From: SIAJ01 sp036266155
Lineage (GTDB): Bacteria > Planctomycetota > Planctomycetia > Gemmatales > Gemmataceae
Assembly (NCBI GenBank): GCA_036266155.1
Contig: DATANR010000502.1
Coordinates: 21,922-85,921, forward strand
Length of the DNA stretch: 64,000 bases
Direction of reading: 5' to 3'
Positions within the stretch are counted from its first letter, which is position 1; the number at the start of each line of letters is the position of its first letter. Position numbers and translations under genes: made by a program. Positions 1-8,210 of this stretch are shown piece after piece. A model generated the notes under the pieces. The model was given only the letters and a program-made list of their open reading frames with translations. It ran no database searches and was not told where the DNA came from.

Positions 1-263
1 AACGCCGCGAGTCGGCGCGCCAGCTCGGCAAATGGATCAAGGGAGCGCGGATCGCGCGTCGAATCGACGATCCATTCAACCGGGTCGGCGGCCACGTACG
101 AAAAGCGGCCGCGCTCCGCGTGTCGATCGGCACTGTCGAAGAAAACGAGATGCGGCAGACGAGCGAGCCGGCGCGCGACGTCCCACGGATCGGGTGCCGG
201 CGTCAGCTCCTCAACGAGAGGCAACGCCGACGCCGTCGCGATTGCCACTGGCGCGACGCTCAT
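1..263 (-). CDS. pabB: Aminodeoxychorismate synthase component I-like protein (PabB), 5' part only
   Basis: The reading frame starts at ATG 263-261 and stays open to the window edge, so only about 87 N-terminal residues are present. The segment HLVFFDSADRHAERGRFSY followed by VAADP matches the N-terminal region of chorismate-binding enzymes of the PabB/TrpE family (residues about 43-66), which make 4-amino-4-deoxychorismate for folate synthesis. The catalytic chorismate-binding domain would lie outside the window. No strong Shine-Dalgarno sequence precedes the ATG. A TrpE (anthranilate synthase) assignment is possible, but the short N-terminal region before the DSA motif fits PabB of planctomycetes better. 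The function is inferred from the N-terminus alone. Confidence 0.7.
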   Translation of the reverse strand, partial: MSVAPVAIATASALPLVEELTPAPDPWDVARRLARLPHLVFFDSADRHAERGRFSYVAADPVEWIVDSTRDPRSLDPFAELARRLAA

Positions 264-295
264 GCGCTTGTTATACCCGCCAGGCCCTGCGCCCG

Positions 296-327
296 CAAAA
301 AGCCCACGGATGTACGTCCGCGGGCTT
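296..327 (-). terminator. Rho-independent terminator of the minus-strand hydrolase gene
   Basis: An 11-bp stem with one mismatch (300-310 pairing with 317-327, 6-nt loop) is followed on the minus strand by a run of T (complement of 296-300). It lies 12 bases beyond the stop codon of the hydrolase gene at 339-1214 and would end its transcript before pabB. Confidence 0.75.
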
Positions 328-338
328 GCGGAAAACGA

Positions 339-1214
339 TTACTTCTTCGCCAACACCCCCCGCTCCTTCAGCCACTCTTCCAATTCCGTCGGCCACTTCG
401 AGGGCGGCGTCAACTTCTGCCCGAGTCCAATGCCGTGCGGGCCCTTGTCCTCGATATACAGCTTGCTGCCCTGGACCTTGTTCTTCTCCAGAGCATCGGC
501 GAAGAGCTGGCTGTTCTGGATCAGCACCGCCTTGTCCTCAACCGTGTGGAACAGAAATGTCGGCGGCGTGTCCTTGGTCACTTGCAGCTCATTCGAGTAA
601 AACTCAACGAGTTTCAGGTCCGGCTTGTTGCCGATCAAATTGCTCCGCGAACCGCCGTGCGTGACGCCATCCTTCATGCTGATGACGGGATAGGCGAGGA
701 TCGCGAAGTCGGGCCGACAACTCGCTTTTTCAATGGGGTCAGTTGCGTCGGCCTTGCCGGCATCGAAGTGCGTGGCGGCCGTCGACGCGAGATGCCCGCC
801 GGCCGAGAAGCCCCAGACGCCGATGCGCTTCGCGTCGACGTTCCAGTCCTTGGCTTTCGCCCGCACCATGCGGATGGCCCGCTGCACGTCGAGCATCGGG
901 CCGGGCTCGAGCGGCGGCGTGATCTGCGATTCGTTTGCCGTGCGGTACTTCAACACGAAGGCGTGGATGCCGCGGGCGTTGAGCCATTCGACGATCTGCT
1001 TGCCCTCATGATCGGTCGCGCGGCCACTGTAGCCGCCGCCGGGACAGACCACAACTGCTGGCGGCAACGCCGAGTACGTCGGAATCAGGTGCGGGGTCAG
1101 CGTCGGAATGTTCTTCGGGTCCTTGCTGGTCGGCCCCGGAATCTTGTCGCCCCAGATGGGCATGGGGACAGGGTCAGCGGCAATGAGGGTTGCGAGAAAC
1201 AGCGTGGAGAGCAT
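339..1214 (-). CDS. Secreted alpha/beta hydrolase (acetylxylan esterase/BD-FAE-like)
   Basis: This 291-residue protein begins with a hydrophobic signal peptide (MLSTLFLATLIAADP). It has the alpha/beta-hydrolase layout: an oxyanion-hole segment CPGGGY at residues 57-62, the nucleophile elbow GFSAGG with Ser137, an acid candidate Asp227 in VEDKAV and a catalytic His260 in GPHGIG. This arrangement is typical of the many planctomycete carbohydrate esterases that act on polysaccharide acetyl groups, but the substrate cannot be read from the sequence. I chose ATG 1214 rather than an in-frame start 66 bases upstream because it gives a clean signal peptide and keeps the gene clear of the tmRNA at 1283. 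A terminator follows at 296-327. Confidence 0.85.
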   Translation of the reverse strand: MLSTLFLATLIAADPVPMPIWGDKIPGPTSKDPKNIPTLTPHLIPTYSALPPAVVVCPGGGYSGRATDHEGKQIVEWLNARGIHAFVLKYRTANESQITPPLEPGPMLDVQRAIRMVRAKAKDWNVDAKRIGVWGFSAGGHLASTAATHFDAGKADATDPIEKASCRPDFAILAYPVISMKDGVTHGGSRSNLIGNKPDLKLVEFYSNELQVTKDTPPTFLFHTVEDKAVLIQNSQLFADALEKNKVQGSKLYIEDKGPHGIGLGQKLTPPSKWPTELEEWLKERGVLAKK

Positions 1215-1260
1215 GGGTTCACCGGATTCGGTTTGCGTTTCGCGGAATGGCGTGAAGGGA

Positions 1261-1266
1261 TATAAT
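1261..1266 (+). promoter_or_regulatory. Consensus -10 box of the tmRNA promoter
   Basis: A perfect TATAAT lies at 1261-1266, 16 bases before the mature tmRNA 5' end, leaving room for a short leader removed by RNase P. No good -35 hexamer is visible 16-18 bases upstream (TTTCGC at 1238-1243 is the nearest). Confidence 0.55.
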
Positions 1267-1282
1267 ATCGCCGTCCACATAC

Positions 1283-1680
1283 GGGGGCGATCTGGTATCG
1301 ACCGGGTATCCTGACGTGTTCGTGGCGTGCCGTGGTTGGTCAGTTGGCCACGTAAAAAGCTGACCGCACAGATAACTGCTGAACCGCAGTTCTCTATGGC
1401 TGCCTAATTAAAAAAGGGTAGCCCCATAACCGCTGTCTTCGCCTGAGAGACTGCGGCATGGTAGTCAAGTCGGGCTCGTGGTCGCCTGAGGTCCGTCGCA
1501 AGACGGGCCGGCTCGGAGGCGGCGATCGCTAAACAACCTGTCCGATAGCCGACCCGCGACCCTGCCGACCGGGGCAAGGGAAGGCGAACATGGATGCAGA
1601 ATCCAATCATAGGCCGGCTACGCACGTAGAGACGGGCACCGATGTGCCACGGGACGCGGGTTCGATTCCCGCCGCCTCCA
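1283..1680 (+). ncRNA. ssrA: tmRNA (transfer-messenger RNA)
   Basis: tmRNA rescues stalled ribosomes by adding a degradation tag. The tRNA-like ends are clear: the 5' strand GGGGGCG (1283-1289) pairs with CGCCTCC (1673-1679) with one G-T pair, discriminator A is at 1680, and the T-arm is GCGGG-TTCGATT-CCCGC. The 3' CCA is not encoded. The tag reading frame is at 1378-1407 and encodes AEPQFSMAA then stop; the start codon equivalent is GCT 1378-1380. The tag closely resembles the AEPQ...LAA tag I recall for Gemmata. The gene has its own TATAAT upstream and a strong terminator at 1684-1717. It is not permuted (one-piece form). Confidence 0.95.
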
Positions 1681-1683
1681 CTT

Positions 1684-1717
1684 GAGGACTTGTGACGAGA
1701 GTCACAAGTCCTTTTTT
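1684..1717 (+). terminator. Rho-independent terminator of ssrA
   Basis: A perfect 11-bp stem (1686-1696 with 1701-1711), loop GAGA, is followed by six T (1712-1717). It starts four bases after the tmRNA 3' end. Confidence 0.93.
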
Positions 1718-1779
1718 CTCTGCTTCTTTGCGACTATATCACTCCTCTGGAGTCAACCTCGATTTGAACTGAGACTCCC

Positions 1780-4329
1780 TCATTTTCGCGTGCCTCGTGC
1801 CGGCATCCCCAGGAGCATTTGCTTGGCCGCCTCCGTCTCCCAGACGTTCGCGGCACCGGCCGCCAGACCCTCGATGAGCGTGCGGGCCGACGGCGCATCG
1901 ACGGCCGCCAGGACTTCCAGAGCACGTAGAAAGCGCAGCCGCTCGGGCGTCACGTCCGCGATCTCGAATTGCTTCAGGAATGCGTCGGCTCGACCGCGGA
2001 CCTCCTCAGAACTTGATTTCGCTTTCCGTTCCTGAACACCCGCGACCGCGCCAGGCCCGAGTGTTGCCAGTTCCCGAGAAGCTTTTTCGCGGACCGCGAA
2101 TGCCTTGTCATCCAGATCGCGGAAGATTCGGTCGAGCACGGCGGCATCGGCTACCGGGACAGGCTTCAAACGCTCGGCGAAAAAGTCGACGAGCCCGTCC
2201 GGACTGGCGACTAGGCCCGCCGTCGTCTTGATCGCCTCCTTCGCCGGCAGGTGGCCAAGCTCGCCCCAGATCTTGATTCGATTGTCGGCCGGCGTCGGGC
2301 TGACCTTACCCGCCAACATGTGCAGCGATGTATCCCAAACCAGAACTTGATGATCGCCGCCCGCCGACAGCACGCGATTGCCATCCGGGGTCCACGCCAG
2401 GGCAATCAGACTGTCGCGATGGCCCGTGAAGTGCGCAAGGAGGTGGCCTGTGGCGGTTTCATAGACGGCCACGCCGCCGTCGTTTTGACAACTGGCGGCG
2501 CGATGCCCGTCGGGGCTGACGGCAAATCCAAGCTGGTAGAAGTGACTGTTGCCTCGTTGCGGTGGCTTCTGGAATTTCCGAACCGACGACAAGTTGTTGA
2601 TGTTCCAGGCTTCCGCTTCCGCCGTGCCGGCGGTGCCGCATACCACCTGCCCACCGGGCGCAAAGCCCGCGACCCGAGAGAACCAATGCAGATTGAAGGG
2701 CATCTCGCGGGAGACGCCCGACTTCAGGTCAATGACGGCCGTGACGCGCTTGTCCGAAATCCCCACGACGGCAACACGGCTGTCGGGCGAGATCACACCC
2801 GACTGCACCTCTCCGGTCAGCAACATCGCGCTCCGCTTCGTGCAGGCGGGCCAGTCCCAGATCAGGACGGACGTTCCTTCGCCGATCAGGAGCGTTTTCC
2901 CGTCCGGAGAGAAGTCGAGCATCCGACCCTTGGCGGCCAGTGGCTTGGCAGCACCAGTTGGAATTGGATAAAGACTCAGCTTGCCATCCGCGTCGCCCAC
3001 CAGGAGGTCGCCGTCGGGCGCAAAGAGCACATAGCCGCCGCGATGATCGGATGGCACGGAACGGACCTCGCGGCCGGACGCGATCTCCCACACATGTGCA
3101 CCGCCACCACCGCCGCTGACCGCGTACTTGCCGTCGCGCGACACTTCCAAGCGCCAAATGGTGTGATGCGCTCCCTTCGGCGGAACGATCGGCTTCCAGG
3201 TCGCGGCGTCCCATAGGCGGATGAGCGAGTCCTGTCCCGCAGTCGCCACGCGCTTCCCGTCAGGCGAGATGGCGACGGCTTCGACCCACGAATCGTGGCC
3301 ATTGAGGGCCGACACATCGACGCCGGTCTTGGCATCCCAGACTAGTTGCTTGTTGTCGCGGCCGGCCGACAGCACATTTTTGCCGCCGTTGACGAACTTC
3401 ACCGCGCATACCTCGGGCCACTTGGCCGCGTGCTTCTTGACCGACAATCGTTCCTTGCCCGTCGGCAATTCGATGATCTTGATTGAGCCATCAGCGAGCC
3501 CGACCGCGACGGCGGAACCATCCTCCATCAAGTCGGTCGCCTCGCGCATCCCTTGGCGGACGCCGATCGGAATCGTCACCGGATCGGACACCGTGTTCTT
3601 CTCCGTGTCCCAAATGACGGCGGCTTGCTCCCCGGCTTTGTCCGAGAGGACCACGACTGACTTGCCGCCGCGAATGAAGCGGAGGCCCGAACACGTTTCG
3701 ACACCGTCGAGTTGTCGCGTGGCAATCTGCTTCAAGTCTTTCGGCGACGCAGCTTCCTTGGCCTCGAACAATTCCACCGAAGCGGGCGCCGTCCCTTGCC
3801 GGCCACGGAATGCGACGAGCCGGTTGCCAACGTCAGAAACTGCAAACGTCTGATAGACACGGCCCTCCCGGACCGGCCTTGGCGCCCTTCGCCCGTCATT
3901 GACCTTGGCGACCACCTCGGAACCGGTGTACTTGCCGGCGGCATCCGCGAATGCCCACACACGGAAAGTATCTTCGGCCATCATGACGCTCAGGCCGCCA
4001 TTGGTTCCCCAACCCAGGTCGGCCAACTGCGATTCGGGCATGGAACGAGTGAACAGTTCACGACCCGTTGCCGTGTCCCAGACCGAGAGCCGATCCTCGA
4101 AGTACAGCCAGTTGCCCCACGAGGCGAGGCGAGTGCCATCGGGTGAAAATGCGAGTTGCTTGATGCGCGCGCCCGGACGGAACCGCGTTTCGCCAAGTCG
4201 CATGATTGCGCCGGCGGGCAACGGCGCATCGACATCCACCGCCCCGGATTTAGTTGCGGGCGGCTCCTGGCCAACCAAGGCGGCTGGAAGCAGCAACAGG
4301 ACGAGTGCACGCGTCAACGGAAAACCCAT
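1780..4329 (-). CDS. Secreted WD40-repeat protein with C-terminal planctomycete helical domain
   Basis: The 849-residue protein starts with a signal peptide (MGFPLTRALVLLLLPAALVG). Residues about 40-690 hold a series of WD40 repeats recognisable by SPDG...A..G...LWD units, for example SPDGKRVATAGQDSLIRLWD and TPDGNRVLSAGGDHQVLVWD, so it should fold into one or two beta-propellers used for protein contacts. The last 120 residues contain LDDKAFAVREKASRELATLG, a short HEAT-like helical module often attached to planctomycete propellers. It probably acts outside the cytoplasmic membrane. No enzymatic residues are visible. It is followed at 4373 by a palindromic repeat on its 5' side and is co-oriented with the DUF4139 gene upstream. 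Confidence 0.85.
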   Translation of the reverse strand: MGFPLTRALVLLLLPAALVGQEPPATKSGAVDVDAPLPAGAIMRLGETRFRPGARIKQLAFSPDGTRLASWGNWLYFEDRLSVWDTATGRELFTRSMPESQLADLGWGTNGGLSVMMAEDTFRVWAFADAAGKYTGSEVVAKVNDGRRAPRPVREGRVYQTFAVSDVGNRLVAFRGRQGTAPASVELFEAKEAASPKDLKQIATRQLDGVETCSGLRFIRGGKSVVVLSDKAGEQAAVIWDTEKNTVSDPVTIPIGVRQGMREATDLMEDGSAVAVGLADGSIKIIELPTGKERLSVKKHAAKWPEVCAVKFVNGGKNVLSAGRDNKQLVWDAKTGVDVSALNGHDSWVEAVAISPDGKRVATAGQDSLIRLWDAATWKPIVPPKGAHHTIWRLEVSRDGKYAVSGGGGGAHVWEIASGREVRSVPSDHRGGYVLFAPDGDLLVGDADGKLSLYPIPTGAAKPLAAKGRMLDFSPDGKTLLIGEGTSVLIWDWPACTKRSAMLLTGEVQSGVISPDSRVAVVGISDKRVTAVIDLKSGVSREMPFNLHWFSRVAGFAPGGQVVCGTAGTAEAEAWNINNLSSVRKFQKPPQRGNSHFYQLGFAVSPDGHRAASCQNDGGVAVYETATGHLLAHFTGHRDSLIALAWTPDGNRVLSAGGDHQVLVWDTSLHMLAGKVSPTPADNRIKIWGELGHLPAKEAIKTTAGLVASPDGLVDFFAERLKPVPVADAAVLDRIFRDLDDKAFAVREKASRELATLGPGAVAGVQERKAKSSSEEVRGRADAFLKQFEIADVTPERLRFLRALEVLAAVDAPSARTLIEGLAAGAANVWETEAAKQMLLGMPARGTRK

Positions 4330-4372
4330 TGATTGACTCCAGACGCTCCTGCGTCAAACGAGCGACATCAAT

Positions 4373-4409
4373 CGTTTAGCGTTCGAGCCGTCGGCTCGAA
4401 CGCCAAACG
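4373..4409. repeat. Palindromic repeat, family 1 (copy 1)
   Basis: A 37-bp palindrome with 17-nt arms (one G-T mismatch) around the centre GTC; the arms contain GTTCGAGCC and GGCTCGAAC. A nearly identical copy lies at 23587-23623. Both copies sit within about 400 bases of a DUF4139 gene. It resembles a REP-type intergenic repeat. Confidence 0.85.
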
Positions 4410-4419
4410 CGGTCAATTG

Positions 4420-6801
4420 CTATTCTGCTGACAAATTTGCCAAATAATCATCGTACGCGGCCTTTGTCTTCGCCTCGTCGCCGTGCAGCGTCTTCAGCTT
4501 CGCCGACAGGTCATCCATCTCCTGCTCCTGGTCTTCCAGCGTTTTCAAGTAGCGAGCAAACAACGGCGACTCCTTCGGCGTCTCACGCAGGTTGTCGCGC
4601 AGACGCTTCTGGTCGACCGTGATCGCCTGCACGCGCTGGTTGACGGCGCTAATGTCTTGCCGGGCCTTGTCCCACTTCGATTTCACCGTCAGTGCCTCTT
4701 GCAGCTTCGCCTTCAACGCCGGCGACGCTTCCTTCAGGCTCAACACGTAACGAATCTGATCGTCGGCATGGTTGGTCAATTGCACCGACGAGTCGATCGG
4801 CTTCTCTTCCAGCACCGTGTAGCTCAGGTCCTTCTTGGCCCCAAGCGCGATCTCGAACCGGAACACGTCGGCCGCTTCTTCCTTGGGCTTGTTGTCGCCG
4901 ATGAAGACAAAGCCTTCGCCCTTCCGGTTTGGGTGCTCGATCAACAGCGTGCGGTCGGTCGTACTGCGATTTGACACGTCGTACATCAGTTCCTGCCGCT
5001 GCACCGTGTGCGTGTGGATGATGCCCTTCACCGCCTTGACGCTCGTGATGCGCGAGCTGTTGTTGCCCGGCTTCACCGAGACTTCCGTGCCCAAGTCGAT
5101 CGCGTAGCTGACGAGCCGTTCCTCGTCGGGTTGCAAATCGAGCACGCGAGTGTCGCCGGCGTAGACGCTACCTTCGAAGACGGTGACCGGTCCCTGCGTC
5201 AACGGCATGCCGGTCGTGTTTTTGAACTTGAGCCCTAGCAGCGGGTGCTTGGACTGTACGGCCGCGTTGTAAATGCTGACGCGTTTCCCCTCGACGTCCT
5301 TGTTGACGATCGGCAACAGCGACGATTTCTGCCGAGCCAGGTCGACGGGTCGGTCGATGACATATTGGTAGTAGTCGCCCAGCGAACTGGCGGTGGCGAC
5401 CGTTTGCACGTTGGCGCCGAGGTCGATATTCGAACTCATCTTCTTGCGGAGTGCGTCGACGACCGCGGCGAGATCCTCCTGGCTCATCGCGGCCCGATCA
5501 CTCAAGGAGAGCGCTCGGAAATAATCGTCCACGGCAACGCGGTATCGAGCCGGCAGATTGGCCGTCAGATCGTTGAGGGCTTTGGTACGTTCCGCCTGCG
5601 ACATGCGACCCCATTGGTTGCCGAGCAAGCGGAGTCTCTTTTCATCCACGGTTCCGTTGCCACTCCCTCCCATGATCGCCGAGTCGGGCACTGCCTTCCG
5701 AGTCTGTTCGCTTATCCCATCGATATCGTGCATGCCTTGAAGCAGTTGGAAATTCAGAAACTCCTGTTGCTCAGAGTCAACATTGGCACGTAACAGCTTC
5801 TTGTTCATCGCCCCGCTGTACGCGATCGGCCGCAGGCTCGCAAACAGTTCCGGCTCGATCGTCGGCCGCGCGACGTAGAGCGGGTTGTACAGATCCATCT
5901 TGAACGAGATCGGCCGGCCACTGACGAGGGCCATCGTCACGGCGTTCCAGTCCTCGTCGGTCGGGTTCTCGACCACGGCCCAACCTTGCAGGTAAGGCTT
6001 CTTCTCACCGCCCTTGTCGAGTACGAGCCGGTAGCTCGTCTTCCAGATCGGATTCTCGACGACGTAGCCGACCTCGACCTTGCGCTTGCCCTCGCCCGCG
6101 AAGTGCAGGCTCACGGCCTTCTTCTGCGAGTCGTGCGATAACGCGAGCGTTTCTAGGGCGCGCCGCACTTCGTTCTCGATCACCGGATTTGCAAAGCGAA
6201 GTCGCTGAACCTCCGTGAGCTTCACCGCCCGCACGCCTTCGGCACACCACATATTGAGCACATTGACCGGAACCGTTCCTTCCTTCGACGGAATCGCCTG
6301 CTGCTCAACGCCCATGATCTTGCCCGTTAAGTTGCCCGGCTGATTGGCCGTGTTGATGAGCGTGACTTCGACCTGCTCGCCGCGCGCTTGCGTGAGAATC
6401 TGCGCCAGTGACGGGCTGTTGTTCAGATTGATCGCAAACGACGCGAGGGTTCGATCGATCGGATCGTGAGAGTCATAAGTTACCGCCGCGACACGGCCCG
6501 TCGGCGACAGGTCACGGAGCGTCATCGACTTGATGAGGTCATTGATGTCCTGTTCCGGAAACGTGAGATCGACGCGGGCATCGCCCTCGACTTCGCCCGA
6601 TCGCGTGAAATGGCCGACGCCGCTGTTGAACAGGATGACCTGGCTAATTGGCAGGCCGACCGCGGGCTTGAGCTGGGCAGCCTTCTCTTGGCCCGGCGCC
6701 GCCGGCGAAGGAGCCGACTGGCCGGCAGGGACCAGATAGAGGCCGATGGCGACAACGAGGGCCGCGAGCGGAGCAACATACAGCAGGTGGCGGCGGGACA
6801 T
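4420..6801 (-). CDS. DUF4139-like exported protein, paralog 1 (long central cassette)
   Basis: This 793-residue protein has a signal/anchor segment (RHLLYVAPLAALVVAIGLYL) and then the core seen in DUF4139/mucoidy-inhibitor-type proteins: VILFNSGVGHFTRSGEVEG near the start, WKTSYRLVLDK and GWAVVENPTDEDW in the middle, and a C-terminal coiled coil (about residues 700-793, rich in K, Q, E and L). I start it at ATG 6801 with GGGAG seven bases upstream; longer in-frame starts lack a signal. It is nearly identical to the product of 20991-23222 except for roughly 130 central residues (DNA about 5412-5806) that are unrelated between the two. The role is unknown; a periplasmic or envelope location is inferred. 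Confidence 0.8.
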   Translation of the reverse strand: MSRRHLLYVAPLAALVVAIGLYLVPAGQSAPSPAAPGQEKAAQLKPAVGLPISQVILFNSGVGHFTRSGEVEGDARVDLTFPEQDINDLIKSMTLRDLSPTGRVAAVTYDSHDPIDRTLASFAINLNNSPSLAQILTQARGEQVEVTLINTANQPGNLTGKIMGVEQQAIPSKEGTVPVNVLNMWCAEGVRAVKLTEVQRLRFANPVIENEVRRALETLALSHDSQKKAVSLHFAGEGKRKVEVGYVVENPIWKTSYRLVLDKGGEKKPYLQGWAVVENPTDEDWNAVTMALVSGRPISFKMDLYNPLYVARPTIEPELFASLRPIAYSGAMNKKLLRANVDSEQQEFLNFQLLQGMHDIDGISEQTRKAVPDSAIMGGSGNGTVDEKRLRLLGNQWGRMSQAERTKALNDLTANLPARYRVAVDDYFRALSLSDRAAMSQEDLAAVVDALRKKMSSNIDLGANVQTVATASSLGDYYQYVIDRPVDLARQKSSLLPIVNKDVEGKRVSIYNAAVQSKHPLLGLKFKNTTGMPLTQGPVTVFEGSVYAGDTRVLDLQPDEERLVSYAIDLGTEVSVKPGNNSSRITSVKAVKGIIHTHTVQRQELMYDVSNRSTTDRTLLIEHPNRKGEGFVFIGDNKPKEEAADVFRFEIALGAKKDLSYTVLEEKPIDSSVQLTNHADDQIRYVLSLKEASPALKAKLQEALTVKSKWDKARQDISAVNQRVQAITVDQKRLRDNLRETPKESPLFARYLKTLEDQEQEMDDLSAKLKTLHGDEAKTKAAYDDYLANLSAE

Positions 6802-6988
6802 GGTCGGACTCCCAGTGGGCGGATTGATAGTACCCGTTCGTACCAGATGGGACGAGTGAAATGGCCGATCCACCACGCGGTTGTTACTGTCCGAAATCCA
6901 CCGCAACCGGTCGGTACCTCTTGCTTCACGCTCGCTTCAGGTCGAGATGGTATTCTTCTCTTCAACGGAACGCACCTTCGAGACGACG

Positions 6989-7552
6989 ATGAAACCTTTC
7001 CCTCATGCAGCGTGCCTGGCGATCCTGTGCAGTTGTGGGCCCGCCATCGCCGAAGACCGCGACCTCACCTTCAGTGGCGGGCACGAGACGGACCCAAAGG
7101 ACGGTGGCCGACCGTGCGTACTCATCGCGGCCGCGCTCGGCGTAAAGACCGAGGTCTTTCGGGATGCGTTCAAAGGCGTGACTCCGGCCAAGAACGGCAA
7201 GCCCTCGGGCGACGAAGCGCGGGCCAACAAGGAAGTGCTGCTCAAGGCGCTGAAGCCGCACGGCGTGACGAATGATCGTCTCGACGAAGTGTCCGACTAC
7301 TACCGCTATCGGCCGCAAGACGGCAAGCTTTGGAAGCATCGTGAAGCCAAGGCCATCGCCGTGGTCAAGGACGACAAGATTGAAAAGATCGTCGTCACGG
7401 ACGCCGGCGCCGGCTACAGCACACCTCCGAAGGTGACGATCAAGGGGATGGAGAAAATCGAGTTGATCGTGACCTTACAGTTCGACCAAGACCTGGCGAA
7501 GAACGGGTCGATCAAGTCCATTGAAATCGCGCCCCCTACGAAGAAGGATTAA
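6989..7552 (+). CDS. Small secreted protein of unknown function
   Basis: The protein has 187 residues with a signal peptide (MKPFPHAACLAILCSCGPAIA) and a likely cleavage after AIA. The mature part begins EDRDLTFSGGHETDP, has an acidic/basic middle with a YYRYRPQDGKLW segment, and near the end carries VTDAGAGYSTPPKVTIKG, a short beta motif seen in various extracellular beta-rich proteins. I do not recognise the family. ATG 6989 is chosen over an upstream in-frame ATG because it creates the signal peptide. The gene is divergent from the DUF4139 gene, with a shared 187-bp promoter region. Confidence 0.7.
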   Translation: MKPFPHAACLAILCSCGPAIAEDRDLTFSGGHETDPKDGGRPCVLIAAALGVKTEVFRDAFKGVTPAKNGKPSGDEARANKEVLLKALKPHGVTNDRLDEVSDYYRYRPQDGKLWKHREAKAIAVVKDDKIEKIVVTDAGAGYSTPPKVTIKGMEKIELIVTLQFDQDLAKNGSIKSIEIAPPTKKD

Positions 7553-8210
7553 CACGGCGCGAATCGATCCGCCACAATGGCGAAGTTTGACGAGGTTTTT
7601 CAGGCCCGGCAGTTGGCGATCTTCCTTTTCGAAAAAGTGCGTTTTCCGCGGGTTTTTGAGTAAGGTCGCCAAGATCGCCACGGTTTTGCCACACCCCCCC
7701 TGACGATTGCGTTTCGTTGCATGCGACAATCCTCTTTTACTCATCTAAGCTTCGAGCTTCGCTTCTAAGCTCAATCCTCAGCTGACGATAGGTCAAAACG
7801 AATGCCGTTTTGTGCGTTTGCAGCTGACGGAAGCGACGAGATTGGCCAATAGTTGCTCACATCTCGGGCGAACGATCCCGCAGAAATTGCCTGGATTACG
7901 CACTCTCACACATTGATGACGACGGCATTTCGATCAGGATCGGCAATCCTGGCTCGTTCGGACTTGTACGCACCCCGGTCATGATCCAGAATACTACGCA
8001 CATTCGAGCGCTAGTACGTTCGCCGTCCGAAGGGCCTCAGCACGCAAGAGTTGAGGCCGATTGGAATTGGCGAATTCGCCTGGGCCCATCGGACACGCGA
8101 TCCAGGTCTGACTGAGCGAACTTGCCTCTCGTGGCGCCGGCGCGAACCGGCTCAGCCACGACGCTTGATTCGCTGAGTCGGTGCTTTGCGCTTGAATCCG
8201 AGGGCAACCT
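7553..8210. other. 658-bp intergenic region upstream of the chemotaxis operon
   Basis: No convincing gene is visible. It holds a 10-bp inverted repeat (TGGCGATCTT 7614-7623, AAGATCGCCA 7671-7680) enclosing GAAAAAGTGCGTTTTC, a small hairpin CAAAACG-aatgc-CGTTTTG (7794-7812) flanked by a direct repeat CAGCTGACG (7779-7787 and 7821-7829), and the 5' region of cheA. The first inverted repeat faintly resembles the two-copy structured element at 19041 and 63246. Confidence 0.5.

Noticed and set aside
120..1265. Long plus-strand frame over the pabB and hydrolase region
   Set aside because: It is antisense to the hydrolase with a full catalytic triad, and its composition is Arg-rich without any motif.
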